The notes beneath the pieces are model-generated. The model was not told where the DNA came from and ran no database searches. It saw nothing but the letters and a program-made list of their open reading frames with translations. DNA of 17,132 nt from DATDRM01 sp035291705 (GTDB taxonomy: Bacteria > Chloroflexota > Anaerolineae > Anaerolineales > UBA4823), in the NCBI GenBank assembly GCA_035291705.1, contig DATDRM010000329.1, forward strand, positions 1 to 17,132. The letters are read 5' to 3'. Below, one piece after another: positions 6,332 to 13,730 of the stretch (position 1 is the stretch's first letter; every line of letters begins with the position of its first letter). Made by a program: the position numbers and the translations under genes.

Positions 6332-8424
6332 CAGCTCACCACCTTTCGGCAGGCTTCAACTATCCGGTTAACGTTAGGAATCGCCAGATCTTCCAAGATT
6401 TCGGCGCGTGGGACCGGCACATTGGCAGCCGCTACCCGAACCATCGGCGCGTCCAGCCAATCGAAGGCCTGGTCATTCACTTGGGCCATCACTTCGTTGA
6501 TGAAGCTGGTGTTCTCATAGGCCTCGGTAGCACCTACAAAGCGGCCCGTCTTCTTGACGGAGAGGATGACCGTATCTATATCCAGCGGTTTGAGCGTCCG
6601 CAGGTCGATCACCTCGACGTCAATGCCGTCTTTTTCCAGGATTTGAGCTGCTTCCAGGGCTTTCAATACCATCCGTGAGTAGGCTACCAGGGTAATATCC
6701 TTGCCTTCTCGCTTGATATCCGCCTCCCCAAAGGGAATAATATAATCTTCTTCGGGAACAGGCCCTTTTTGACCATACAGCATCTTGTGCTCAATGAACA
6801 TCACCGGATTATCATCACGGATGGCGGCTTTGAGCAGGCCTTTGGTGTCGTAGGGTGTAGCGGGCATGACCACGTAAATCCCAGGGAAGTGGGTCCAGAG
6901 TGATTCCAGGCTCTGCGAATGATGAGCGGCAATCCCACGTCCAGCTCCGCCTTCGGTGCGAATGACCATTGGGACGGTCGTCTCTCCGCCGAACATATAG
7001 CGGTTTTTGCCGCCCTGGTTGGCGATCTGGTCCATTGCCAGGGGCGTGAAATCGACGTACATGATCTCCGCCACTGGGCGCATCCCAGCCATGGCAGCTC
7101 CGACCGCGGCGCCCCCGATAGTTGCTTCGGAGATGGGCGAATCAATGACACGCCATTCGCCAAATTCCTGGAACAAACCGCGGGTCGCGCCGTAAGCCCC
7201 ACCATACAATCCCACGTCTTCGCCAATGATGAAGACTCGCTCATCCCGCAACATCTCCTCACGCATCGCCTCCACCAGGGCCTGCGAGTACGAGATGACT
7301 CGCTTGACCGAGCCGCTACGGATCGCCTGGCGCAGACGCCGGTCGTTTTCGTAATCATGGGGTGTAAACCTGGACGGAGCGAAAACATTCGTGGTCAATT
7401 CCTTTGGGTCTGGTTCAGGCGATGCTTCGCTATACAGCATAGCTTGGTCGAGTTTCGCTTTCACAGACTGTCCCAAGGTTTCGAACTCGGCTTCATCCAG
7501 CATCTTGACCGCGATCATGCTCCCCTTGAGGACTTTAATAGGGTCGCGTTCTCGCCAGTGAGCTTCTTCTTCGCGGGTGCGGTAGGCGCGCGGGTCGGAG
7601 TGCGAGTGCCCGTAATACCGGTACGTCTTCGCTTCGATCAGGGTTGGGCCTGCGCCACTTCTGGCGCGCTCGATCGCCCGCGTCACTGCACGGCGCATTG
7701 AGAGCGCATCCATCCCATCCACAACTTCACCCGGAATGCCGTAAGCAGAGGCGCGATAGGCGATATCGGGCAACTTGGAAGCCTTGGCCCATGGCACCGA
7801 CATGCCATACATATTGTTCTCGGCGATGAAGACCACCGGTAAGTCCCATAAGCTGGCCATATTCAAGGATTCATGGAAGGTACCTTCGTTCGCAGCGCCG
7901 TCGCCGAAAAAGCACAAGACGACCTTTTCGGTGGCCTGGAGCTTCTGAGCCAAAGCAGCCCCGACTGCAACCGGGAGGTTGCCGCCTACGATGCCAGTGG
8001 CGCCCAGGTTCCCGTGCTTGACATCCGCAATATGCATCGAGCCGCCTTTCCCTTTGCAGTACCCACTCGAGCGGCCGAGCACTTCAGCCATCATCTTGTT
8101 GTAATGAGATTGCTTGGCTTCGGGTGTACTGGCGACTTTATCCCCATGTGCATGGGCGTGACCATGACCGCGATGGGTGCTGGTGATCAGGTCATCATCG
8201 CGCAAGGCTGAGATCGCCCCAACGGCCACAGCTTCTTGGCCGGCATACAGGTGAGATGCGCCTCTCAAGACCGCCTTGTTCAGCAGGTCGGATATATTGT
8301 CCTCCAGGGCGCGAATCTCCATGATCTGCCGGAGCATCGTCATCAATTCTTCTTTGGTAAGCTCTTGTTCCTCAATCATCGCAGATACTTGTTCGATCGT
8401 GCGAACTCCTTCTTTGGGTAGCAT
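6331..8424 (-). CDS. 2-oxo acid dehydrogenase E1, fused alpha and beta subunits
   Basis: This 697-residue thiamine-diphosphate enzyme carries out the decarboxylation and reductive acylation step of a pyruvate- or acetoin-type dehydrogenase complex. The alpha half (about 25-345) shows ASHLYAGQEAVAVG, the TPP/Mg motif GDGAANEGTFHESLN (from residue 174) ending in AENN, and YCKGKGGSMHIAD. A linker (about 345-372) leads to the beta half, with FIIGEDVGLYGGAYGAT, DSPISEATIGGAAVG and the C-terminal VIDLRTLKPLD. The active-site loop HRGHGHAHAHG is followed by about a dozen extra residues (DKVASTPEAKQSHYN) relative to the usual form. The ATG at 8424 has AGGAGG 10 bases upstream. It overlaps E2 downstream. 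Fused alpha-beta E1 proteins are known but are a minority; here the fusion is in frame with no frameshift. Confidence 0.93.
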   Translation of the reverse strand: MLPKEGVRTIEQVSAMIEEQELTKEELMTMLRQIMEIRALEDNISDLLNKAVLRGASHLYAGQEAVAVGAISALRDDDLITSTHRGHGHAHAHGDKVASTPEAKQSHYNKMMAEVLGRSSGYCKGKGGSMHIADVKHGNLGATGIVGGNLPVAVGAALAQKLQATEKVVLCFFGDGAANEGTFHESLNMASLWDLPVVFIAENNMYGMSVPWAKASKLPDIAYRASAYGIPGEVVDGMDALSMRRAVTRAIERARSGAGPTLIEAKTYRYYGHSHSDPRAYRTREEEAHWRERDPIKVLKGSMIAVKMLDEAEFETLGQSVKAKLDQAMLYSEASPEPDPKELTTNVFAPSRFTPHDYENDRRLRQAIRSGSVKRVISYSQALVEAMREEMLRDERVFIIGEDVGLYGGAYGATRGLFQEFGEWRVIDSPISEATIGGAAVGAAMAGMRPVAEIMYVDFTPLAMDQIANQGGKNRYMFGGETTVPMVIRTEGGAGRGIAAHHSQSLESLWTHFPGIYVVMPATPYDTKGLLKAAIRDDNPVMFIEHKMLYGQKGPVPEEDYIIPFGEADIKREGKDITLVAYSRMVLKALEAAQILEKDGIDVEVIDLRTLKPLDIDTVILSVKKTGRFVGATEAYENTSFINEVMAQVNDQAFDWLDAPMVRVAAANVPVPRAEILEDLAIPNVNRIVEACRKVVS

Positions 8425-8501
8425 CTTAAATAATCCTCCTTATGGTTTGCATGGCTCTGCTAATTTAGCCACTATCCGAACGCAAAAAGAGCAGGGCTTT
8501 G
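8425..8501 (-). promoter_or_regulatory. Gap before E1 gene; weak hairpin plus T-run
   Basis: This 77-base gap is the largest between genes in the upstream operon. Around the aminotransferase stop the minus strand reads GAGC-GCT-AACAA-AGC-cct-GCTC followed by TTTTT, an imperfect stem with a T-run that could act as a leaky terminator or attenuator. AAGGAGG lies at the downstream end. No convincing promoter hexamers are seen, so the dehydrogenase genes are probably transcribed, at least partly, by read-through. Confidence 0.3.
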
Positions 8502-9623
8502 TTAGCGCTCCCCAGGCCAGCCGCGCATGGTCTGAAGCGTATATTGAATTTCCTCCTCCCTCAGCTCCGGGTACAGCGGCAGAGATATGCAGGAGGCGGC
8601 GTTCTTCTCGGCGTTGACCAGCGGGCCGGCCAGGCGGGCAGCCTTGCCCCAGGGAAAGCCGTCCTGCTGGTGAATGGCGATTGAATAATGGGACTTTGCC
8701 TCTACACCACAGCGGGCCAGGTAATCCAACATGTGGTCTCGATCGGCGGGATCGATCGTTTCGATCTCATACAGATGGAATACATGCCGGTAGCCCGGGC
8801 GGACGTAGGGGAGCTGGATGAAATCGCAATCCGCCAAGCCGGCAGTATATTTCCCGGCGATCTCAATCCGGCGGTCACTCAAGGCGGGAATGTGTTTGAG
8901 CTTGGCGCTGAGAATACCAGCATGCAGGTCATCCAAACGACTGTTGAAGCCGAAGCTGTGTACATTGCGCTGACTGGAGCCGTGGTTGCGCAGCTTCCGG
9001 ATTCGGTCATTGAGCTCCGGGCGGTTGGTGCAGACGGCCCCTCCATCCCCAAAGGTGCCCAGGTTTTTGTTGGCGATGAAGCTGTAGCAGACGGCGTCGG
9101 AGAGCTCCCCGGTCTTGAAAGTGTCCCCATGAGCATCGACGGCCTGGGCATTGTCCTCCACGACAAACAGGCCATATTCATCGGCAATTTTTCGAATCTC
9201 ATCCATCGCGGCGCACTGCCCGTACAAATGAACGGGCACGATCGCCCGGGTGCGGTTGGTGATCGCTTTTTGAACCGCACCCGGATCTATGCAGCGGGTC
9301 TGAGGGTCACAGTCGACCAGCACCGAGGTGCAGCCCGCAATCCACATAGCGGAAGCGGTAGCGAAAAAGGTATTGGCGTTAGTGATCAGCTCATCGCCCG
9401 GTCCCAGGCCAAGCGTCATGAAGGTAAGCCAGAGCGCATCCGTGCAATTGCCGACGCCAATCGCGTACTGCGTCCCGGCATATGCGGCCAGCTCGCCCTC
9501 GAACTGCTCCAGCATTGGCCCCAAGATATACTGCCCGCTCATCAGGACCGCCTGGATGTTGGCGTCAATCTCGTCTTTTATGCTCAAGTACTGCCTTTGA
9601 TGGTTATAAAAGGGGACATTCAA
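8502..9623 (-). CDS. DegT/DnrJ/EryC1/StrS-family PLP aminotransferase
   Basis: This 373-residue enzyme is predicted to transaminate a keto-sugar or keto-cyclitol, with glutamate or glutamine as usual donor, in the cytoplasm. Family landmarks are the opening NVPFYNHQRQYLSIKDEID, GVGNCTDAL (phosphate binding, about 57-64), VEDNAQA with Asp157, and SFIANKNLGTFGDGG with the PLP-binding Lys186. FNSRLDDLHAGILSAKL follows. The start is TTG at 9623, with GAGG five bases upstream, giving the typical family length and N-terminus. A longer open frame reaches 9869, but that part is the kinase gene read in another frame. GTG at 9629 or 9683 are alternatives without a better ribosome site. It follows the BadF-type kinase gene by about 52 bases. 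The amino-sugar role is inferred from family and neighbours; catabolic use in reverse is equally possible. Confidence 0.88.
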   Translation of the reverse strand: MNVPFYNHQRQYLSIKDEIDANIQAVLMSGQYILGPMLEQFEGELAAYAGTQYAIGVGNCTDALWLTFMTLGLGPGDELITNANTFFATASAMWIAGCTSVLVDCDPQTRCIDPGAVQKAITNRTRAIVPVHLYGQCAAMDEIRKIADEYGLFVVEDNAQAVDAHGDTFKTGELSDAVCYSFIANKNLGTFGDGGAVCTNRPELNDRIRKLRNHGSSQRNVHSFGFNSRLDDLHAGILSAKLKHIPALSDRRIEIAGKYTAGLADCDFIQLPYVRPGYRHVFHLYEIETIDPADRDHMLDYLARCGVEAKSHYSIAIHQQDGFPWGKAARLAGPLVNAEKNAASCISLPLYPELREEEIQYTLQTMRGWPGER

Positions 9624-9675
9624 GGTCACCTCATCATTTGGCCCAATAGGAAATTTCTTTTTTTGCGGCTGACTC

Positions 9676-10629
9676 TCATCCACTGGAGAACGAGACCGGA
9701 AACCCCGCCCGCACCGCCACCTGGCGGGCAAGTTGGATGGCTCCGTTGACGGGTGGGGCGGTGGGCCGCACCAGGCGGGCGCCAGGGGCGCAGGCATGCA
9801 GCACGGAGAGCATCGACTCGGCCAGCAGCGAGCTGCCTTCCCACAGGCTGCCCACCTGGACCACATCAAAGGTCAGCTGCTCAAATCCCAGCTGGCGGCT
9901 CACGGCACTGGCCAGCTCACCCAGCTCCCGGCCGGCCCAACGCACCAGACCATCTGCCACGGGGTCGCCGCCGGCCGCGGCGCGAAAGACCAGTGGGGCA
10001 GCCGAAGGGTCCAGGCGATATTTGCCGACCATCAGCCCTTCGAGCAGGTGTTCCAGATTGGGAGCGCCGGCGTAGGCCACAAAGAGCGACGACAGGGCCG
10101 TGGCCGGGCCGCGGCGGGTCCACTCATAAGCTATGGCCTGGATCGCCTTCTGCACCAGCTCGGTGCCTCCGGCGTGCTCGCCCATCATCCAGCCTCCCCC
10201 GGTCACGTGGCCCACGCGCTGGCGGGTGGAGTCCCAGCCCCAACAATTGCAGCGGGTGCCGGCGACCACTGCCAATCCCCAGCCTTCGCGCGAGCCCGCC
10301 AAGAGCCCCAAGATCGCATCGTTGACAAGTTCGAGCGGCATGCTGATATCCAGCTCAACCAGTACATCCAGTACTGGTTGGCGTTGAGAAGGCCAATCGT
10401 AACCTGCCACACCCAGCCCAGCCGCTGACACATCCTCCAGCTTCAACCCGGCGGCTTGCAGGGCCTGACTGACGGCGGCGCGGATCGCCCGGGCCATGCC
10501 TTCATAACCGACAATCTCGTGGTTGCCCGGGCCAGCCCCGCCACTGCCCAACGTGCGCCCGGTTCCGTCGGCGATGAGAACCCGGGTCTTCGTCCCGCCG
10601 ATATCAGCGCCCAGAAGAATCGTATTCAT
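9676..10629 (-). CDS. BadF/BadG-family sugar kinase, N-acetylglucosamine-kinase-like
   Basis: This 317-residue ASKHA-fold kinase probably phosphorylates a sugar or amino-sugar. The ATP phosphate-1 motif LLGADIGGTKTRVLIAD stands at the N-terminus. GLGVAGYDWP, LVNDAILGLL (with the candidate catalytic Asp) and LAVVAGTRCNCWGW, followed by GGGWMMGEHAGG, form the adenosine and sugar sites typical of the N-acetylglucosamine kinase branch of the BadF/BadG/BcrA/BcrD family. Unlike benzoyl-CoA reductase activators it lacks an Fe-S cysteine pair and stands in a sugar operon. ATG at 10629 is chosen; a GTG at 10656 would add nine residues (MAGSVGKIG), and neither has a strong ribosome site. It follows the ROK kinase gene by about 60 bases. 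Having two different sugar kinases in a row suggests two distinct phosphorylation substrates. Confidence 0.85.
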   Translation of the reverse strand: MNTILLGADIGGTKTRVLIADGTGRTLGSGGAGPGNHEIVGYEGMARAIRAAVSQALQAAGLKLEDVSAAGLGVAGYDWPSQRQPVLDVLVELDISMPLELVNDAILGLLAGSREGWGLAVVAGTRCNCWGWDSTRQRVGHVTGGGWMMGEHAGGTELVQKAIQAIAYEWTRRGPATALSSLFVAYAGAPNLEHLLEGLMVGKYRLDPSAAPLVFRAAAGGDPVADGLVRWAGRELGELASAVSRQLGFEQLTFDVVQVGSLWEGSSLLAESMLSVLHACAPGARLVRPTAPPVNGAIQLARQVAVRAGFPVSFSSG

Positions 10630-10689
10630 ACCTATTTTTCCGACGGATCCAGCCACGCAAAGAGGCCATGAAGCCCCTTCGGTCTTTCT

Positions 10690-11679
10690 TCAACGCTGCT
10701 CAAGGGCGGTGAGCCCGCCAGAATGCAATCGATATACCTGGCGGGCCAGCCAGGCGCAGCCAAGAATCGGGCCGTCGTCGCCAAGTTGGGTTACTTCCAG
10801 GCGCACCCGCGGGCCAACAGTCCGAAAAGAATATTTGGGCACTATCTTCCGGGCTGGCTCCAGCAGCGTATCGCCGCATTTCGGGACGCTGCCCCCAAAA
10901 ACATATAGCTCAATATCGAGGATCATCGCCATGGTCGCAACTGCGATCCCTAAGGCTTCGCCGGCTTCGGTCATAATTTGCGCTGCAAGGGGATCTCCAT
11001 CCCTGGCCAGGCAAGCCACGGTTTCACCCGTGATCGGAGCCTCGGATTCCAACAGTTCGGCTTGTGTTTCTCGTTCCAGAAGCCGCTTGTAGCGGCGCGC
11101 CAGCCAGGGACCGCTGGTATAGGTATCCAGGCAACCCCGTGAGCCGCAAGGGCAGGGCTCACCATAGCGATCCACGGTGGTGTGTCCCACTTCCCCGGCG
11201 AAATTCTTAACTCCTCGAATTAACTGGCCGTCCAGGATGATAGCCGAACCGACACCGGTGCCGATCACAGTAAATACCATACTTTGCACATCTCGCCCAG
11301 CGCCAAAGTAATATTCGCCAAGCCCGGCGGCCTTGGCGTCATGTTCCATGCTCACCGGGATGTTCAGTCGATCTGCGAGCATCTGCCGGAGGGGTATATT
11401 ATAAAACTTGGGGAGGTTGGTCGGGTTGATCAATACCCCGGCTTCGTGGTCCAAAGGCCCGGGACAACAGATCCCAAGTGCAGCAATCCTTTCGCCACCA
11501 GACAGGCGATCCCCAAATTCGTCCACGACGCCGGCTATCCGTTCGACCGCCGCCTCAGGACCTTCATCGGCCTTGGTTGGGATTTTTGTCCTGGCTAGAA
11601 TCTTGTTCTGCGGGTCAATTAAACCTAATTCGATTTTTGTGCCGCCTAAATCAACTCCCACAACCAAGGGTTCCATCAT
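10690..11679 (-). CDS. ROK-family sugar kinase (glucokinase-like)
   Basis: This 329-residue cytoplasmic ROK kinase probably phosphorylates a hexose at C6 with ATP. GVDLGGTKIELGLID at residues 8-22 is an intact ATP motif. Zinc ligands are His166 and CPCGSRGC at 176-183. The catalytic Asp is Asp114 in MEHDAKAAGLGEYYFG; family members usually read END-A-N, so the flanking residues His113 and Lys116 are unusual although the Asp itself is kept. VIGTGVGSAIILDG and the C-terminal VFGGSVPK also fit. GGAGG lies just upstream; either ATG of the ATGATG at 11679/11676 could be used, the second having better spacing. It follows the GlcG-like gene by about 45 bases. Glucose is the likely substrate given the importer, but N-acetyl-sugars or keto-sugars cannot be excluded. 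Confidence 0.9.
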   Translation of the reverse strand: MMEPLVVGVDLGGTKIELGLIDPQNKILARTKIPTKADEGPEAAVERIAGVVDEFGDRLSGGERIAALGICCPGPLDHEAGVLINPTNLPKFYNIPLRQMLADRLNIPVSMEHDAKAAGLGEYYFGAGRDVQSMVFTVIGTGVGSAIILDGQLIRGVKNFAGEVGHTTVDRYGEPCPCGSRGCLDTYTSGPWLARRYKRLLERETQAELLESEAPITGETVACLARDGDPLAAQIMTEAGEALGIAVATMAMILDIELYVFGGSVPKCGDTLLEPARKIVPKYSFRTVGPRVRLEVTQLGDDGPILGCAWLARQVYRLHSGGLTALEQR

Positions 11680-11721
11680 CTGCCTCCATCTTTGGTCTGA
11701 GATTCCATCCGAAGAAGAGAT

Positions 11722-12150
11722 TCACTTCAAGCCCGACCAGTTTTCAGCAACCAACCTGGCAGCCATGAGAGCCAATTCCATATTCTCGGTTTCAGGTAGC
11801 CCGCTGACGCCCACTGCACCGATTACCTGGCCATGATGGAAGATAGGGATGCCTCCACCCCAGGCAGTGTAGCGCAGATCACCGAAGTTTGTCATTGGAA
11901 ACCCCTGGCTGCGCGAGGATTCACCAATCGCATAAGATTCTTCTTGCTGTCGGGCTGCAGTGTAAGCTTTATTGATGGCGATCAGGATGGAGGGCAATTT
12001 ACAGCCATCGGTACGCAGGAAGGCAAGCAGCTCGCCCTGTGCATCTGTGACGGCGATGGCAGCGCCTTTTTTCTCCTGCTCTAATTTGGCTTGGATGGAA
12101 GTGATCATTTTTAGGGCATCCGCGTGAGATAGGTGGTAACGCTGGTACAT
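11722..12150 (-). CDS. GlcG/HbpS-family protein (DUF336), possibly haem-binding
   Basis: This 142-residue single-domain protein begins MYQRYHLSHADALKMI and shows the family's alternating pattern: AIAVTDAQGELLAFLRTDG, then TAARQQEESYAIG, then GGGIPIFHHGQVIGAVGVSG near the C-terminus. Relatives include GlcG of glycolate operons and the haem-binding HbpS of Streptomyces; their enzymatic role is not established. No signal peptide is present, so it acts in the cytoplasm. ATG at 12150 is chosen because AGGAG precedes it by seven bases; the longer open frame to 12195 would overlap the GMC gene and lacks a ribosome site. The gap to the GMC gene is four bases, implying tight co-expression. An auxiliary role for the oxidoreductase is plausible but is inference. 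Confidence 0.88.
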   Translation of the reverse strand: MYQRYHLSHADALKMITSIQAKLEQEKKGAAIAVTDAQGELLAFLRTDGCKLPSILIAINKAYTAARQQEESYAIGESSRSQGFPMTNFGDLRYTAWGGGIPIFHHGQVIGAVGVSGLPETENMELALMAARLVAENWSGLK

Positions 12151-12154
12151 GTTT

Positions 12155-13726
12155 TTACTCCTGCACATCATACAGAGGCATGGATGTGGTCCCACCCGTC
12201 TCCTCTAGACGATGTCCTTGTCTGTCCAACAAATGGTCTGCGACGCGCAGAGCCTGGGCGGCAATGGTCAAGGCGGGGTTCATCGCTGCCGAAGACGGGA
12301 AAAATGACGAATCGACTGCATACAGGTTATCCAGATCATAAGCTTTGCAAAAAGGATCCAAGACGGCTTGCGCGGGATCGTCGCCGAAGCGCAGGGTGCC
12401 GCACTGATGTGAGTTCGTGTCAATGCCCATGCGTTGAACCAGGATCAGGGGATAACCGGCAGCCCGCATCATGCGGCTGGCAACCCGGATTAATTTTTCA
12501 TGGGTAAGGCGGTTATTGGGTTTCCAATTGACCTGGATGGTCCCCCTGGCATCCAGAGTAATGCAGTTTTCAGGATCAGGAAGATCTTCGGACATTACCC
12601 ACCACTCCACAGAGTGATCGGTCATGCTCCGCAAGATCCCCGCTGGCACCAAGGGTTTGGCAGCGGTAAGCATGCCAGCCTGGAGCTTGCCGAGCATCTG
12701 CAGATTACCTAAAGGATACGGCCAATCCAGCCCTCGAAAGTAATAATCATTAACGGCCATCGTTTTCTGGAATATAGTCGGATTGCGCCGGCGTGGGTCA
12801 ACTGCCATCAAGGCGGAGTTATTATGGACCAAATAATTGCGGCCCACCTGGCCCGATGAGTTCGCCAGACCATTCGGATGATCACCGTTTGCCGATCGAA
12901 GCAACAGAGCGGCCGAATTCACCGCACCACATGCCACAACAAAAATTTGGGCATACAATTCGATGCTTTCACCATCCCGCTCGACTTCTACAGCAATCAC
13001 TCGTTTTCCGGAGGTATCCGTAATCAACCGGCGGGCGTAGGTGTTTGTCCAGAGCTGGATATTCGGATCCTCCAACGCCGGCCGGACAGCGCACACGTCG
13101 GCATCTGATTTGGCTAAGACCTGGCAGGGAAAGCCGTCGCAGGTTTTGCAGCGGATGCAGCGCCCGCCAGCGTGCAAGTCGATCCCCATGGGCAGCAAGA
13201 AAGGATGTAATCCTTGCTCTCGGAGCCGGCCGCAGAGATCCTCGATATAGGGTTCGTGGGGCACCGGTGGATATGGAAACAGGCTCGAACGGGTCGGGCT
13301 GGAAGGATCGCTATCAACCTGACCATGAACGAAATAGATTTCCTCGGCGGCAGCGTAATAGGGCTCCAGGTCGCTATAACGGATTGGCCAGGAGGGGGAA
13401 GTCCCGCCTTCATGCTCAACGGCCTCGAAATCCTGGCGGCGAAAGCGAGGCAGCGCGGCACCATACACCTTGGTATTCCCACCGACAAAATAGTGAACGC
13501 CCGGAAGGAATGTTCGGCCATTGGAATCCTGCCACATTTCTTTGGGTTTATAGCGCTTCAGTTTAAATACATCTCTAGGACTCCAGTTTTCTGGTTCTTG
13601 AGGCAGGTAATCGCCGCGTTCGACCAGCAGGATGCGGGCGCCGCTGTTGCGAAGCGCATAAGCCAGCGTGCTACCTCCCATCCCTGTTCCAATAATGACC
13701 AAATCATAGCTGTGCTGATGGTCCAT
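12155..13726 (-). CDS. GMC-family FAD-dependent oxidoreductase
   Basis: This 523-residue flavoenzyme probably oxidises a hydroxyl of a sugar, sugar alcohol or glycoside to a ketone. The FAD fold starts with YDLVIIGTGMGGSTLAYAL (GxGxxG at residues 13-18) and ends its first strand pair with LLVERGD. FVGGNTKVYGAALPR (about 80-94) is the flavin-contact loop. Active-site residues are His440 in SHQCGT and Asn483 in MNPALTIAAQALRVADHL. A cysteine cluster, Cys190, Cys193, Cys196 and Cys201 (RCIRCKTCDGFPC), is found in some GMC branches. No Tat or Sec signal is visible, unlike periplasmic GMC dehydrogenases, and no gluconate-dehydrogenase-type small subunit or cytochrome is encoded nearby, so the electron acceptor is unknown. 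It lies four bases after the permease gene and four before the GlcG-like gene. The substrate is inferred from the glucose-type importer. Confidence 0.9.
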   Translation of the reverse strand: MDHQHSYDLVIIGTGMGGSTLAYALRNSGARILLVERGDYLPQEPENWSPRDVFKLKRYKPKEMWQDSNGRTFLPGVHYFVGGNTKVYGAALPRFRRQDFEAVEHEGGTSPSWPIRYSDLEPYYAAAEEIYFVHGQVDSDPSSPTRSSLFPYPPVPHEPYIEDLCGRLREQGLHPFLLPMGIDLHAGGRCIRCKTCDGFPCQVLAKSDADVCAVRPALEDPNIQLWTNTYARRLITDTSGKRVIAVEVERDGESIELYAQIFVVACGAVNSAALLLRSANGDHPNGLANSSGQVGRNYLVHNNSALMAVDPRRRNPTIFQKTMAVNDYYFRGLDWPYPLGNLQMLGKLQAGMLTAAKPLVPAGILRSMTDHSVEWWVMSEDLPDPENCITLDARGTIQVNWKPNNRLTHEKLIRVASRMMRAAGYPLILVQRMGIDTNSHQCGTLRFGDDPAQAVLDPFCKAYDLDNLYAVDSSFFPSSAAMNPALTIAAQALRVADHLLDRQGHRLEETGGTTSMPLYDVQE

Positions 13727-13730
13727 CCTG

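Noticed and set aside
6331..8424. E1 as a sugar-branching acetyltransferase like the two-carbon transferases of some antibiotic clusters
   Set aside because: A complete E2 with lipoyl and catalytic residues is translationally coupled to it, so a normal dehydrogenase complex is far more likely.
8688..9749. A 353-codon plus-strand open frame opposite the aminotransferase
   Set aside because: It is the complement of a gene with clear PLP motifs; no ribosome site or family signature.
9624..9869. N-terminal extension of the aminotransferase frame to 9869
   Set aside because: This part overlaps the kinase gene in another frame and is Pro/Arg/Cys/Trp-rich; the family N-terminus begins at NVPFYNHQRQY next to a ribosome site.
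9676..10629. Benzoyl-CoA reductase activase subunit
   Set aside because: It shares only the ATPase fold; the Fe-S cysteines and reductase neighbours are absent, and sugar genes surround it.
12151..12195. Longer start for the GlcG/HbpS-like gene
   Set aside because: It would overlap the end of the GMC gene and has no ribosome site, while ATG 12150 has AGGAG at ideal spacing.
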